Positions 17,454 to 24,024 of a DNA stretch of 64,000 nt are shown piece by piece. Source of the DNA: Actinoplanes solisilvae (GTDB lineage Bacteria; Actinomycetota; Actinomycetes; Mycobacteriales; Micromonosporaceae); the NCBI RefSeq assembly GCF_003999975.1, contig NZ_RJAC01000006.1:1-64000 (forward strand). The letters run 5' to 3'. How positions within the stretch are numbered: the stretch's first letter is position 1; each line of letters starts with the position of its first letter. The translations under genes and the position numbers were made by a program. The notes under the pieces were generated by a model. That model made no database searches, was not told the origin of the DNA, and worked only from the letters and a program-made list of their open reading frames with translations.

Positions 17454-18377
17454 TCACCAAGCACGCGGCGGCACGGCCTCCCCTCTTGAGGCGCTACTGA
17501 CTTCGGCAAGAACTTCGCACTGGGCTTGCCAACCCGGGCCGGCCAAGCCGATCACGAGATGAGAGGCACCGGCAGCCTCGTACGCGGCCAGGCGCTCGGC
17601 GATCTGAGCGGGTCCACCGGTGAAGGGCAGGCTCGCGGCGATTGCGGGGTCTTTTCCGTACGCCCGAATTAGGCTTGCCGCGATGTCGTCGACTGTGGGC
17701 AGGTCCGGTCCCGAGCCGAGCGCCCCGGTGGCGCCGATCGTGATGGTCGGCGTGGGCCGGTCGTAGGCGGCGGCCAGTTCGGCCAATCGCGTGGCACCGG
17801 CCGCGACCTCGGACGGCGGAACCACCGACGGGAACCAGCCGTCGCCATGCCGCGCAGCCCGCCGAAGCGCGACGGCCGAGGCGTTCCCGACCCAGATCGG
17901 CGGGACCGGAGCCGCCGGGCCGAGTTGCACCCGGGGTTGCCCGGTTTCATCGGGAAGCTCGACTTCCTCACCGCCGAGAAGAGCCGGCAGGAGGCGAAGG
18001 GCGGTGTCGGTCCGGCGGCCGCGCTCGTCGTAAGGCACACCCGCCGCAGCCCACTGAACCTCGCCCCCGCCGGAGCCGACGCCCAGAACCAGCCGGTTCC
18101 GCGACACATGTTGAAGGCTGGCGACCTGCTTGGCGGCCCACGCGAGAGGCCGGATCGCCGGGATAAACACGCTCGCCCCGATCCGGATCCGCGTTGTCGC
18201 CGCGGCGGCCGTGGCGAGCGCAACGGCGCAGTCCAATGACGGCATTCCGGTGGCCAGATGATCGCCGTGCCAGACACTGTCGAGCCCGATCTCCTCAGCG
18301 TGCCGCGCGGCCGTCGCGAGGTCGAGTTGCTCGCGTTGCTGCGTCGCCAGGGAAGGCAGAATGACGCCGATCTCCAA
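17454..18377 (-). CDS. LLM-class F420-dependent oxidoreductase
   Basis: A 307-residue luciferase-like TIM barrel. It opens with EIGVILPSL and has SVWHGDHL, IRIGASVFIPAIRPLAWAAKQVASLQHVS, RLVLGVGSGGGE and the C-terminal TGGPAQIAERLAAYEAAGASHLVIGL. These motifs are typical of actinobacterial F420-binding enzymes. I chose the TTG at 18377, because GAAGGAG lies five bases upstream and the enzyme fold begins right there. An upstream in-frame ATG at 18458 would add 27 unconserved residues. Substrate unknown. A decayed copy of its 3' end lies at 16961-17077. Confidence 0.85.
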   Translation of the reverse strand: MEIGVILPSLATQQREQLDLATAARHAEEIGLDSVWHGDHLATGMPSLDCAVALATAAAATTRIRIGASVFIPAIRPLAWAAKQVASLQHVSRNRLVLGVGSGGGEVQWAAAGVPYDERGRRTDTALRLLPALLGGEEVELPDETGQPRVQLGPAAPVPPIWVGNASAVALRRAARHGDGWFPSVVPPSEVAAGATRLAELAAAYDRPTPTITIGATGALGSGPDLPTVDDIAASLIRAYGKDPAIAASLPFTGGPAQIAERLAAYEAAGASHLVIGLAGPGWQAQCEVLAEVSSASRGEAVPPRAW

Positions 18378-18466
18378 CAGAACTCCTTCGCTCGTAGTGA
18401 GGCAGCCCTGTGGATTCCGGGCGCGCAGCCCCTGTGGGACCCGTGGAGTCTCAGACATCAACCTTG

Positions 18467-18478
18467 CTTGAGGTCAAG
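18467..18478. promoter_or_regulatory. CTTGA-N2-TCAAG palindrome upstream of the LLM gene
   Basis: A perfect 5+2+5 inverted repeat that contains a TTGACC read on the minus strand, which could serve as a -35 element for the LLM gene. No regulator gene is adjacent. Confidence 0.35.
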
Positions 18479-18580
18479 TCTGTGTCGAATCCCCATGGCC
18501 GAATTAAAGGATTGCGTACGGGAATTGCGTGCACTACTGTTCTGGTCAGACCGCGAGAGCGCCACCCGAAAGGAGTCGAC

Positions 18581-18706
18581 ATGATCTGGCAAAGCCCCGT
18601 CGTTGTCGACCTCGGTGTGAGAGCCGCGGAGATGCGTGACCGGCGACGAATGTGCCTTCCCGGCATGGCGTGGCGCCCGGTCCGCAGCCGGCGACGCGAA
18701 GCCTGA
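18581..18706 (+). CDS. 41-residue peptide with PqqA-like N-terminus
   Basis: A short frame with a strong AAAGGAG six bases before its ATG. The N-terminus reads M-I-W-Q-S-P, then VVVDLG and AAEM, giving W-x2-P-x3-D-L with a Glu six residues after the Leu. This matches the first half of PqqA-type and related radical-SAM RiPP precursors (W-x2-P-x3-D-L-x4-E). The rest is basic and lacks the PqqA Tyr, but has one Cys and one Trp (about residues 25 and 31). No radical SAM, peptidase or other maturation gene is in the window. It may be an orphan precursor, a relic, or an unrelated small protein. Confidence 0.45.
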   Translation: MIWQSPVVVDLGVRAAEMRDRRRMCLPGMAWRPVRSRRREA

Positions 18707-18784
18707 CTCAAGCAGCGCTTCGGCGTTTTCCCTGATCAGAGTGCCCCGCTGCGGGTTCCCTGAGTCTGCCGACCGCCGCGGGTG

Positions 18785-18803
18785 ACGGTTGTCCGGCAAC
18801 CGT
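18785..18803 (+). terminator. short hairpin before the tRNA cluster
   Basis: ACGGTTG and CAACCGT are perfect 7-base arms around a 5-base loop, 13 bases upstream of tRNA-Trp. It may end transcription of the small peptide gene. Confidence 0.4.
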
Positions 18804-18816
18804 TTCCGTGATGCTT

Positions 18817-18889
18817 ATGGGCGTAGCTCAAATGGTAGAGCGACGGCCTCCAAAACCGTTAGGTGCGGGTTCGAATCCTGCCGCCCGTG
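18817..18889 (+). tRNA. tRNA-Trp (anticodon CCA)
   Basis: A 73-base cloverleaf. The acceptor arms ATGGGCG and CGCCCGT pair with one T-G wobble, the D stem is GCTC/GAGC, the anticodon loop is CTCCAAA, the T arm is GCGGG/CCTGC around TTCGAAT, and the discriminator is G73, the tryptophan identity base. The anticodon stem has a C-A mismatch at 31-39. CCA is not encoded. The weak stem suggests a second, divergent tRNA-Trp. Confidence 0.85.
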
Positions 18890-19086
18890 CGCTTTAGCTC
18901 GCCCAATTGAATACATAACTGAATAGCTCAGGGCAACGGCCGCGCGGGCCGGCTGCGGCGGGTAGGGCGACCGCCGGGCTGGCCGGCCGGGACTACTTGC
19001 GCTACCCGGCCAACGCGCCGGCCGCAGCCCCGAGCCCATGCCGCCGGCCGCCGTGGCCGTCGGTGCCCCACTCACCGCATCGAAGC

Positions 19087-19120
19087 GGCGGCTGACTGCC
19101 AACGGGGGAAGTCAGCCGCC
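19087..19120 (+). promoter_or_regulatory. 10-bp inverted repeat before tRNA-Met
   Basis: GGCGGCTGAC (19087-19096) and GTCAGCCGCC (19111-19120) are perfect inverted arms around a 14-base loop, ending nine bases before tRNA-Met. It could be a terminator-like hairpin or a protein site. The rest of 18890-19129 is GC-rich with no gene that I can see. Confidence 0.4.
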
Positions 19121-19129
19121 GACCCCCAC

Positions 19130-19201
19130 GTCGTTGTAGCTCAGCGGAAGAGCGCCGCCCTCATAAGGCGGAGGCCGGTGGTTCGACACCACCCGACGAC
19201 A
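19130..19201 (+). tRNA. tRNA with CAT anticodon (elongator Met, or Ile2)
   Basis: A 72-base cloverleaf: acceptor GTCGTTG/CGACGAC with one T-G pair, D stem GCTC/GAGC, anticodon stem CCGCC/GGCGG with loop CTCATAA, T arm GGTGG/CCACC around TTCGACA, discriminator A. The paired G1-C72 argues against initiator tRNA. The CAT anticodon is read as Met unless C34 is modified to lysidine, in which case it reads Ile AUA. CCA is not encoded. Confidence 0.87.
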
Positions 19202-19202
19202 C

Positions 19203-19276
19203 GCCCTTGTAGCGCAGCAGGACAGCGCGCCGGTCTACGAATCCGGAGGTCGGGAGTTCGAATCTCCCCGGGGGCA
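19203..19276 (+). tRNA. tRNA-Arg (anticodon ACG)
   Basis: A 74-base cloverleaf starting one base after the tRNA-Met: acceptor GCCCTTG/CGGGGGC with two T-G pairs, D stem GCGC/GCGC, anticodon loop CTACGAA, T arm GGGAG/CTCCC around TTCGAAT, discriminator A. The last base pair of the anticodon stem is a T-T mismatch. CCA is not encoded. The D loop contains an A in the arginine identity region. The one-base spacing implies a shared transcript with tRNA-Met. Confidence 0.85.
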
Positions 19277-19484
19277 CAGACCGTGGACGAGGAAGAGCCG
19301 CCGCGTGGGTGGCCGGCGGCCCAGTGCTGCCTTGCTGCTGCGTTCCAACACGACCGCGCTGTACAACGCAGTAGTGGGGTGGCGGTCCTGGCAATCGCCG
19401 ATGAGCACTGAGGGCTGGTCACCTGGCTCTTCGTGTCGCTTGATCGTCTATCAGGTAAGGGTCAGTATCTTGAGCGTTAAGCCG

Positions 19485-19499
19485 TATAGTGGTCACTAT
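19485..19499 (+). promoter_or_regulatory. hipBA promoter/operator palindrome
   Basis: ATAGTG-GT-CACTAT (19486-19499) is a perfect inverted repeat that overlaps a TATAGT -10-like hexamer (19485-19490), 25 bases before hipB. A looser GTTAAG/CTTAAC pair lies outside it. Position and symmetry fit a HipB autoregulatory operator. Confidence 0.55.
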
Positions 19500-19523
19500 C
19501 CTGCCCCTTAACTAAGGAACGCC

Positions 19524-19820
19524 ATGCCTCGACCCTCCTTGCGTGTGAAAGCTGCCGCCGTGAGCATCGGCGAGCAGTTCGCGGCCTGGCGAAAGCTGCA
19601 GGGCCTCACCGCGGTGCAGGTGTCCGAGCGGGCCGGCATCTCCCGCAACACGTTGCGCCGGATCGAGACGGGTGACACCGGAGTTGGCATGCAGGCTTTC
19701 CTCGGCGTCGCCCGAGCCCTCGGTGTACTGGACGCGGTGGTGAAAGCCACTGATCCTTATGAAACCGACCTTGGGCGGGCGCGTGCCGACGAGGTCCTTC
19801 CCGAAAGGGTGCGCCGGTGA
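19524..19820 (+). CDS. hipB: HipB-type XRE-family antitoxin
   Basis: A 98-residue helix-turn-helix protein. The XRE HTH spans about residues 15-70, with EQFAAWRKLQGLTAVQVSERAGISRNTLRRIETGDTG forming the four core helices (given here as a single described stretch from residue 17 to about 53). HipB-type antitoxins bind HipA and repress their own operon. AAGGA lies nine bases before the ATG. Its stop overlaps the hipA GTG by four bases, so the pair is translationally coupled. Confidence 0.85.
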   Translation: MPRPSLRVKAAAVSIGEQFAAWRKLQGLTAVQVSERAGISRNTLRRIETGDTGVGMQAFLGVARALGVLDAVVKATDPYETDLGRARADEVLPERVRR

Positions 19821-21049
19821 GCCGCATCCTGACCTACGTCGAGATTGGCGGCCGAACCTTTTCGGTAGGTGAGGCGTACGTCAACTTTCGGCGCGGCCGG
19901 TTGAGTGCCACATTCTCGTACGACCGCGACTACCTTGCGTTGCCGGGTGCTTATGCGGTGGACCCCGCACTGGGCCTCACGGCGGGTTCGTGGCCGTTAC
20001 CTCACGGGCTTCCCGGTGCGTTCAGTGACGCGGCCCCCGACCGCTGGGGCCGAAACCTGATCGGCAGACGCCTTCGTGCCGAGGCTGTGGAAGCGGGCAG
20101 ACCGGCCCCCACCCTCGACGACCGGGACTATCTGCTCGGAGTGAGCGACGAGACGCGGCAGGGCGCGCTGCGCTTCAAGGCGGATGCTGATGGTGAGTTC
20201 CAACATCCAGCGCCGGAGGTGCCGAAACTCATTGCACTTCCATCATTGCTGCACGCCGCCAACGCGGTTACTCGCGACGGGCCGGACAACATGGAAGCGA
20301 TCAAAACGCTGTTGGACGCGGGAACAGGTTCGCTCGGCGGGGCGCGGCCCAAGGCTTCGGTGCGAGACGGCGACCGACTGATGATCGCCAAGTTTCCCCA
20401 CCACGCCGACAATTGGAGCGTCATCGCGTGGGAGAAGACCGCCCTCGACCTGGCGGAGGCTGCCGGAATCTCCGTTCCGATGAGGCGGTTGGTGGGCATC
20501 GAGGGGAGCCCTGTGCTGCTACTCGATCGGTTCGACCGTGAAGGCTCGCGTCGCATCGGCTACATCAGCGCGATGACACTGCTCGAGGCGCAAGACGGCG
20601 AGTCTCGCGACTACACCGAGATTGCCGAGGTCATTCCAGAGAGCAGCTCGGCTGCCGTTGACGACCTCCGCCAGCTCTGGCGGCGCATCGCCTTCTCTGT
20701 GGCGCTCCACAACACCGACGACCACCTCCGTAATCACGGCTTCCTGCGCCGTGGCTCAGGTTGGCGGCTGTCGCCCGGCTTCGACATCAACCCGAACCCT
20801 GACCTTGGGACCCAGCGGGTAACCAGCATCGGCGGTGCTGCCAGCCCGTCCGACGAAGTCAACGCACTCCTCGTGTACGCAGAGAACTTCGGACTGACGG
20901 ACGCCCAGGCGCGTGCGGTGCTCAGAGAGGTTGCCGACGCCGCCGGCGACTGGCAGTCAGTCGCTCGCAGCAATGGGATCGCACATGCTGAGATCGTGCG
21001 GTTCGAGCGAACCTTGAGTTTGACCATCAAAGCCGTGGCGTCCGGCTGA
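19817..21049 (+). CDS. hipA: HipA-family serine/threonine kinase toxin
   Basis: A 410-residue HipA. The N-terminal domain (about 1-110) has DAAPDRWGRNLI. The kinase has GGARPKAS (glycine-rich loop, about 174-181), the ATP-binding Lys in MIAKFP (192), LLLDRFDR, the catalytic loop NTDDHLRNHG (Asp302, Asn306) and the metal-binding Asp323 in GFDINP. E. coli HipA phosphorylates GltX and causes persistence; the target here is unknown. Codon 61 (19997-19999) is TTA, the rare bldA-dependent leucine codon, so translation may be tied to development. The neighbouring tRNA cluster and relics suggest an acquired island. Confidence 0.9.
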   Translation: MSRILTYVEIGGRTFSVGEAYVNFRRGRLSATFSYDRDYLALPGAYAVDPALGLTAGSWPLPHGLPGAFSDAAPDRWGRNLIGRRLRAEAVEAGRPAPTLDDRDYLLGVSDETRQGALRFKADADGEFQHPAPEVPKLIALPSLLHAANAVTRDGPDNMEAIKTLLDAGTGSLGGARPKASVRDGDRLMIAKFPHHADNWSVIAWEKTALDLAEAAGISVPMRRLVGIEGSPVLLLDRFDREGSRRIGYISAMTLLEAQDGESRDYTEIAEVIPESSSAAVDDLRQLWRRIAFSVALHNTDDHLRNHGFLRRGSGWRLSPGFDINPNPDLGTQRVTSIGGAASPSDEVNALLVYAENFGLTDAQARAVLREVADAAGDWQSVARSNGIAHAEIVRFERTLSLTIKAVASG

Positions 21050-21113
21050 TACGCCGCGCGGTTGCGAGTGGTCGCCTGGCCGGCTCGGCGAGGGCCTGTC
21101 CTTGATCTGGATA

Positions 21114-21157
21114 TTGAACTCTTCGGTTCAGTGATTTATGGTGAACCGTGTGGTTCA
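21114..21157 (+). promoter_or_regulatory. arsR promoter with two TGAACC/GGTTCA operators
   Basis: TTGAAC (21114-21119) and TATGGT (21137-21142), 17 bases apart, make a good promoter. TGAAC-N6-GTTCA (21115-21130) covers the -35, and the perfect TGAACC-N4-GGTTCA (21142-21157) covers the start site. The two palindromes are 27 bases apart centre to centre, as expected for autoregulation by a dimeric ArsR-family repressor. Confidence 0.6.
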
Positions 21158-21524
21158 GCATGAGGGATTGGATCGGGTGTTCGCCTCGCTGGCGGATGCG
21201 ACTCGGCGTGCCGTGTTGATCCGGCTGGGGGAAGGGCCGGCGACCGTCGGGGAACTTGCCGCGCCGGCCGGGATCACGCTGACCGGGATGAAGAAGCACG
21301 TTCAGGTGCTCGAGGATGCCGGTCTTGTGATCACCGAGAAGGTCGGGCGGGCTCGGCAGTGCCGGCTCGCGCCCGCGCCGCTCGATGACGCCATGTCGTG
21401 GATCAGTTTCTATCAGCGGCTCTGGGCTCGTCGCCTCGACGGGCTGGATGCCTACTTCACCCTGCAGAACGCGGGCGAGCAGAAGAGCGAACCGACGAAA
21501 AGGGGCAAGGGCGATGACGCTTGA
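21150..21524 (+). CDS. ArsR-family winged-helix regulator
   Basis: A 124-residue regulator with the ArsR core LDRVFASLADATRRAVLIRLGEG (N-terminal helices; listed here as residues about 6-28) and the recognition region TVGELAAPAGITLTGMKKHVQVLEDAGL. There is no metal-binding Cys pair. It belongs to the group paired with SRPBCC/AHSA1 proteins. The promoter upstream would start transcription at about 21149-21150, which favours the in-frame GTG at 21150 as a leaderless start; the ATG at 21138 is the alternative and adds four residues. It overlaps the next gene by 11 bases. Confidence 0.85.
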   Translation: MVQHEGLDRVFASLADATRRAVLIRLGEGPATVGELAAPAGITLTGMKKHVQVLEDAGLVITEKVGRARQCRLAPAPLDDAMSWISFYQRLWARRLDGLDAYFTLQNAGEQKSEPTKRGKGDDA

Positions 21525-21972
21525 CATGCGGGCGACCAGGCAGCTTCCAGCCACGCCGGAGGAGGTCTTCGACGCCTACACCGATGCCGAGAAGCAGAAG
21601 ATCTGGTTCAGCATCCTCAGCGAGGAGCCGGGCATCGTCGAGATCGAGGTGGATCTGCGGGTCGGCGGTAAGCAGACCGCCGTCTGGGGCCCGAACCCCG
21701 AGACCCTGTTCCGCGAGACGCAGACGTTCCTCGAGATCGACCGCCCGCACCGCCTGGTCACCGAGTCGACCGGTTCCGGCCCGGACGGCGTCGAGATGAC
21801 CACGCGCATCGAGGTCACCTTCGAGGGCAGGGACGGTGGCACGCTGATGACCGTCGTGCAGAGCGGCTTCCCCGTGCCCGAGATCCGCGACTTCTTCACC
21901 ACCGAGGTGTGGGTCGGCGCGTTCGCCCGCATCGAGGCCTATCTGCTGCGGGAACAGAAGGCCGATGCGTGA
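21514..21972 (+). CDS. SRPBCC/AHSA1-domain protein
   Basis: A 152-residue START-like helix-grip fold. It has ATPEEVFDAYTDAEKQKIWF at the N-terminus, a central GGKQTAVWGPNP strand pair, and a C-terminal long helix beginning TTEVWVGAFARIEAYL. AHSA1-type proteins bind hydrophobic ligands in a cavity; ligand unknown. It overlaps the ArsR gene upstream and the DUF6069-like gene downstream (8 bases), so the three form one operon. In such pairs the SRPBCC protein is commonly the effector of the ArsR repressor. Confidence 0.85.
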   Translation: MTLDMRATRQLPATPEEVFDAYTDAEKQKIWFSILSEEPGIVEIEVDLRVGGKQTAVWGPNPETLFRETQTFLEIDRPHRLVTESTGSGPDGVEMTTRIEVTFEGRDGGTLMTVVQSGFPVPEIRDFFTTEVWVGAFARIEAYLLREQKADA

Positions 21973-22381
21973 TCTCGGCCGCCCGCCGGTCGTCGTCGCG
22001 CTCGCCGTGGCCGCCGCGGTCGTCGTCAACCTGATCGTCTTCGGGGTGGGCCGGGCGGCCGGTGGGAGTTTCCGGTTCACCGCGGACGGCAAGGTCAACG
22101 AGGTCGACGCTGTCACCGTCGGCGGCTTCAGCGCCGTACCCCTGTTGGCCGGTCTTGTTCTGGTCGCGCTGTTGTCCCGGCGGGCCGCCTGGGTAAGCCG
22201 GGCCGCCGTCGTCGTGGCCCCGGTCCTCGCCGTGGTCACGATTTTTGTGATGACGGTGCCCGCCGGCTTCGACACGACGAGCACCGTCACCCTGGCCCTC
22301 TGCCACCTGATGCTGGCCCCGATCAGTGTCGTGGCCGTGCGGGCGATGTCCGGAGTGCCGCAGGTTCAGCCGACGCGCTGA
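21965..22381 (+). CDS. DUF6069-like four-helix membrane protein
   Basis: A 138-residue protein with four hydrophobic segments (about 8-28, 52-70, 78-98, 105-127). The loop after helix 1 has FTADGKVNEVDAVTVGGFSAVPLLAG, characteristic of the DUF6069 group in actinobacteria. Function unknown. It is the last gene of the ArsR operon, and its 3' end overlaps the decayed ricin-lectin fragment on the opposite strand by 16 bases. Confidence 0.7.
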   Translation: MRDLGRPPVVVALAVAAAVVVNLIVFGVGRAAGGSFRFTADGKVNEVDAVTVGGFSAVPLLAGLVLVALLSRRAAWVSRAAVVVAPVLAVVTIFVMTVPAGFDTTSTVTLALCHLMLAPISVVAVRAMSGVPQVQPTR

Positions 22382-22446
22382 ATGTCCCACTGCTGGTTGG
22401 CGCCGCCGTTGCAGTCGTACTGAACGATCGGGGCGTTGTTCCCAAA
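22366..22446 (-). pseudogene. C-terminal relic of a ricin B-type lectin domain protein
   Basis: On the minus strand the stretch encodes NNAPIVQYDCNGGANQQWDI followed by QRVG and a stop. The Y-x-C-x-G-x2-N-Q-x-W pattern is the QxW repeat of CBM13/ricin-type lectin domains, and the tail resembles the natural C-terminus of such modules on secreted actinomycete hydrolases. Only the last repeat remains; upstream the frame runs straight into the TetR gene's 3' end. Confidence 0.65.
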
Positions 22447-22461
22447 AAGATCGGTTCCCGT

Positions 22462-23166
22462 CTATTGGTTGGCCTGGCCCGCCAGCCCGGCCGCGAGCAG
22501 ACCGACAGCAGAGACCAGGCCCGCGTACGGGGCATCGCCCCAATGCGAGGTGACCGGGGTGAGCCCTGTCGACAGTGGATAGCGGGCGGCGAAGTCGGGA
22601 ACCGCGGTCGCCCGTTCGAGCCAGGCGGCCGTGTCCTCCGGACTCAGTCGTCGATAGGCCGCCGCGGTCTGGGCTGTCGCGCGCACGGTGGCGTACAGCA
22701 TGGTGACCGCCGGGGCCTGGGCGGCCGCCGAAACCGAGAACCGCGCGAGGATCCCGAGCAGCGACTCGAGCCAGTCCTGCTCGTTCGGCCCCTGGCTGGC
22801 CTGCGACCACGGCCGCTCGGTCAGCCACGGGTGCGCGAGGTGGACCTCGAACAGCGCCGTCGCCCATGCCCGCAGCGACTCCTCGAGCCCTTCCCCGGGC
22901 GGAAAGTCCGTCAGCGCCGAGGCCTGGTCCTGCATCAGCGTGAGCAGATTCTCTTTCGTTCCCACGTACGCATACAGCGCCATCGCCGTCTTGTCGAAGC
23001 GCGCCGCGACCGCCCGCGTGGACACTGCCTCGAGCCCGGAAGCGTCCGCGAGGGCGATCGCCGCGTTGAGGATCTCGTCGAGGTCGAGCTGCTGGCGTGG
23101 TCCGCGGCGGGGCGTGGGCAGGGTCGTCCCGCGGTGCCGCCAGAGCCGCCTGATGTGTTCGTCCAT
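22462..23166 (-). CDS. TetR-family transcriptional regulator
   Basis: A 234-residue repressor. After a basic N-terminal arm (MDEHIRRLWRHRG) the TetR HTH spans about residues 28-75, with LDLDEILNAAIALADASG, STRAVAARFDKTAMALYAYVGTKENLL as the recognition part. The C-terminal ligand domain is all-helical and unlike named subfamilies. The ATG at 23166 is preferred over one 16 codons upstream, which would overlap the promoter of the divergent hydrolase. It probably controls that hydrolase across a 27-base gap. Confidence 0.88.
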   Translation of the reverse strand: MDEHIRRLWRHRGTTLPTPRRGPRQQLDLDEILNAAIALADASGLEAVSTRAVAARFDKTAMALYAYVGTKENLLTLMQDQASALTDFPPGEGLEESLRAWATALFEVHLAHPWLTERPWSQASQGPNEQDWLESLLGILARFSVSAAAQAPAVTMLYATVRATAQTAAAYRRLSPEDTAAWLERATAVPDFAARYPLSTGLTPVTSHWGDAPYAGLVSAVGLLAAGLAGQANQ

Positions 23167-23180
23167 AATCCCTGACAGTG

Positions 23181-23193
23181 TATAGTGTTTTGT
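23181..23193 (+). promoter_or_regulatory. -10 element of a leaderless hydrolase mRNA
   Basis: TATAGT at 23181-23186 is followed after seven bases by the ATG of the hydrolase, which is the spacing expected when transcription starts at the ATG itself. AGTGT is repeated with a seven-base period (AGTGT-AT-AGTGT), a possible TetR contact. Confidence 0.45.
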
Positions 23194-24024
23194 ATGCCGA
23201 CAGCCGAACTGCACGACGGATCAACTATCGAGGTCGCCGTCCGAGGTGCCGGTCCGACCATCCTCCTCCCGATCGGCACCTCGGTGATCGAGGGTGAGCA
23301 GGCCGAGGCGATGCGTGCCTGGGGCGCCGACCCCAACTCGGGCCACACGCTGGCCACCGGGCTGGCCGAGGCCGGCTTCCACGTCGTCACCGCCGGCTAC
23401 GAGGGCCACCTCGACGCCCACCCCAAGCCCCTCACCCTGAACGCCGACGCCGTCGCGGCCGACCTGCTCAGCATCGCCGACGCGGCCGGGGCCGACCGCT
23501 TCGCCTACTACGGCTATTCCTGGCTGGCCCTCGCCGGCTTGCAGCTCACGATCCGCACCGACCGGCTGACCGCCCTGGTCATGGGCGGCTACCCACCCCT
23601 CGGCGGCCCCTACGAGGCGATGCTCGGCGTCACCCGCACGGCCCACCGCCTGGCCCTCGATCCGCCGCCTCCGCCCACCGGCCCGGCCGTCGCCGGCGAC
23701 TGGGATTCGGTCCCGCTCACCCGCACACCCGACCAGACCCAGCAATACGTGACCCTCTACGAGTCGCTGCGAGACTTCGACGAGCGCAGCGTCCGGCCGG
23801 ACATTCCGTGCCTGGCTTTCGCCGGCGAGGAGGACGACATTCAGTATGGCGAGGCGTGGGACGACGCGTACGTCGCGATGGCCGAGCCACTCCGGCGGCA
23901 TCGCGAGGAGCTGGAGTCGTACGGCTGGGAAGTGGTCCTGATCCCGAAGGCCGATCACATGGTCGCCATGCAGGCCGCGACGGTGCTGCCGCTGCTGACG
24001 CCGTGGTTCAGGTCGTCACTTTGA
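23194..24024 (+). CDS. alpha/beta-fold hydrolase
   Basis: A 276-residue hydrolase. The nucleophile is the Ser in YYGYSWLALAG (about residue 107), an acid is likely in FAGEEDDIQ, and the His lies in KADHMVAMQ near the C-terminus. The oxyanion region is RGAGPTILLPIGTS. No signal peptide. Close relatives are unspecific esterase/lactonase-like proteins often next to TetR regulators. It has a probable leaderless start at 23194; a GTG nine bases upstream is in frame. Its 3' end overlaps the convergent SDR by 17 bases. Confidence 0.85.
   Translation: MPTAELHDGSTIEVAVRGAGPTILLPIGTSVIEGEQAEAMRAWGADPNSGHTLATGLAEAGFHVVTAGYEGHLDAHPKPLTLNADAVAADLLSIADAAGADRFAYYGYSWLALAGLQLTIRTDRLTALVMGGYPPLGGPYEAMLGVTRTAHRLALDPPPPPTGPAVAGDWDSVPLTRTPDQTQQYVTLYESLRDFDERSVRPDIPCLAFAGEEDDIQYGEAWDDAYVAMAEPLRRHREELESYGWEVVLIPKADHMVAMQAATVLPLLTPWFRSSL

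Noticed and set aside
18890..19129. A further tRNA between tRNA-Trp and tRNA-Met
   Set aside because: Some GC-rich inverted segments are present but no T-loop GTTCGA-like sequence or acceptor pairing was found.
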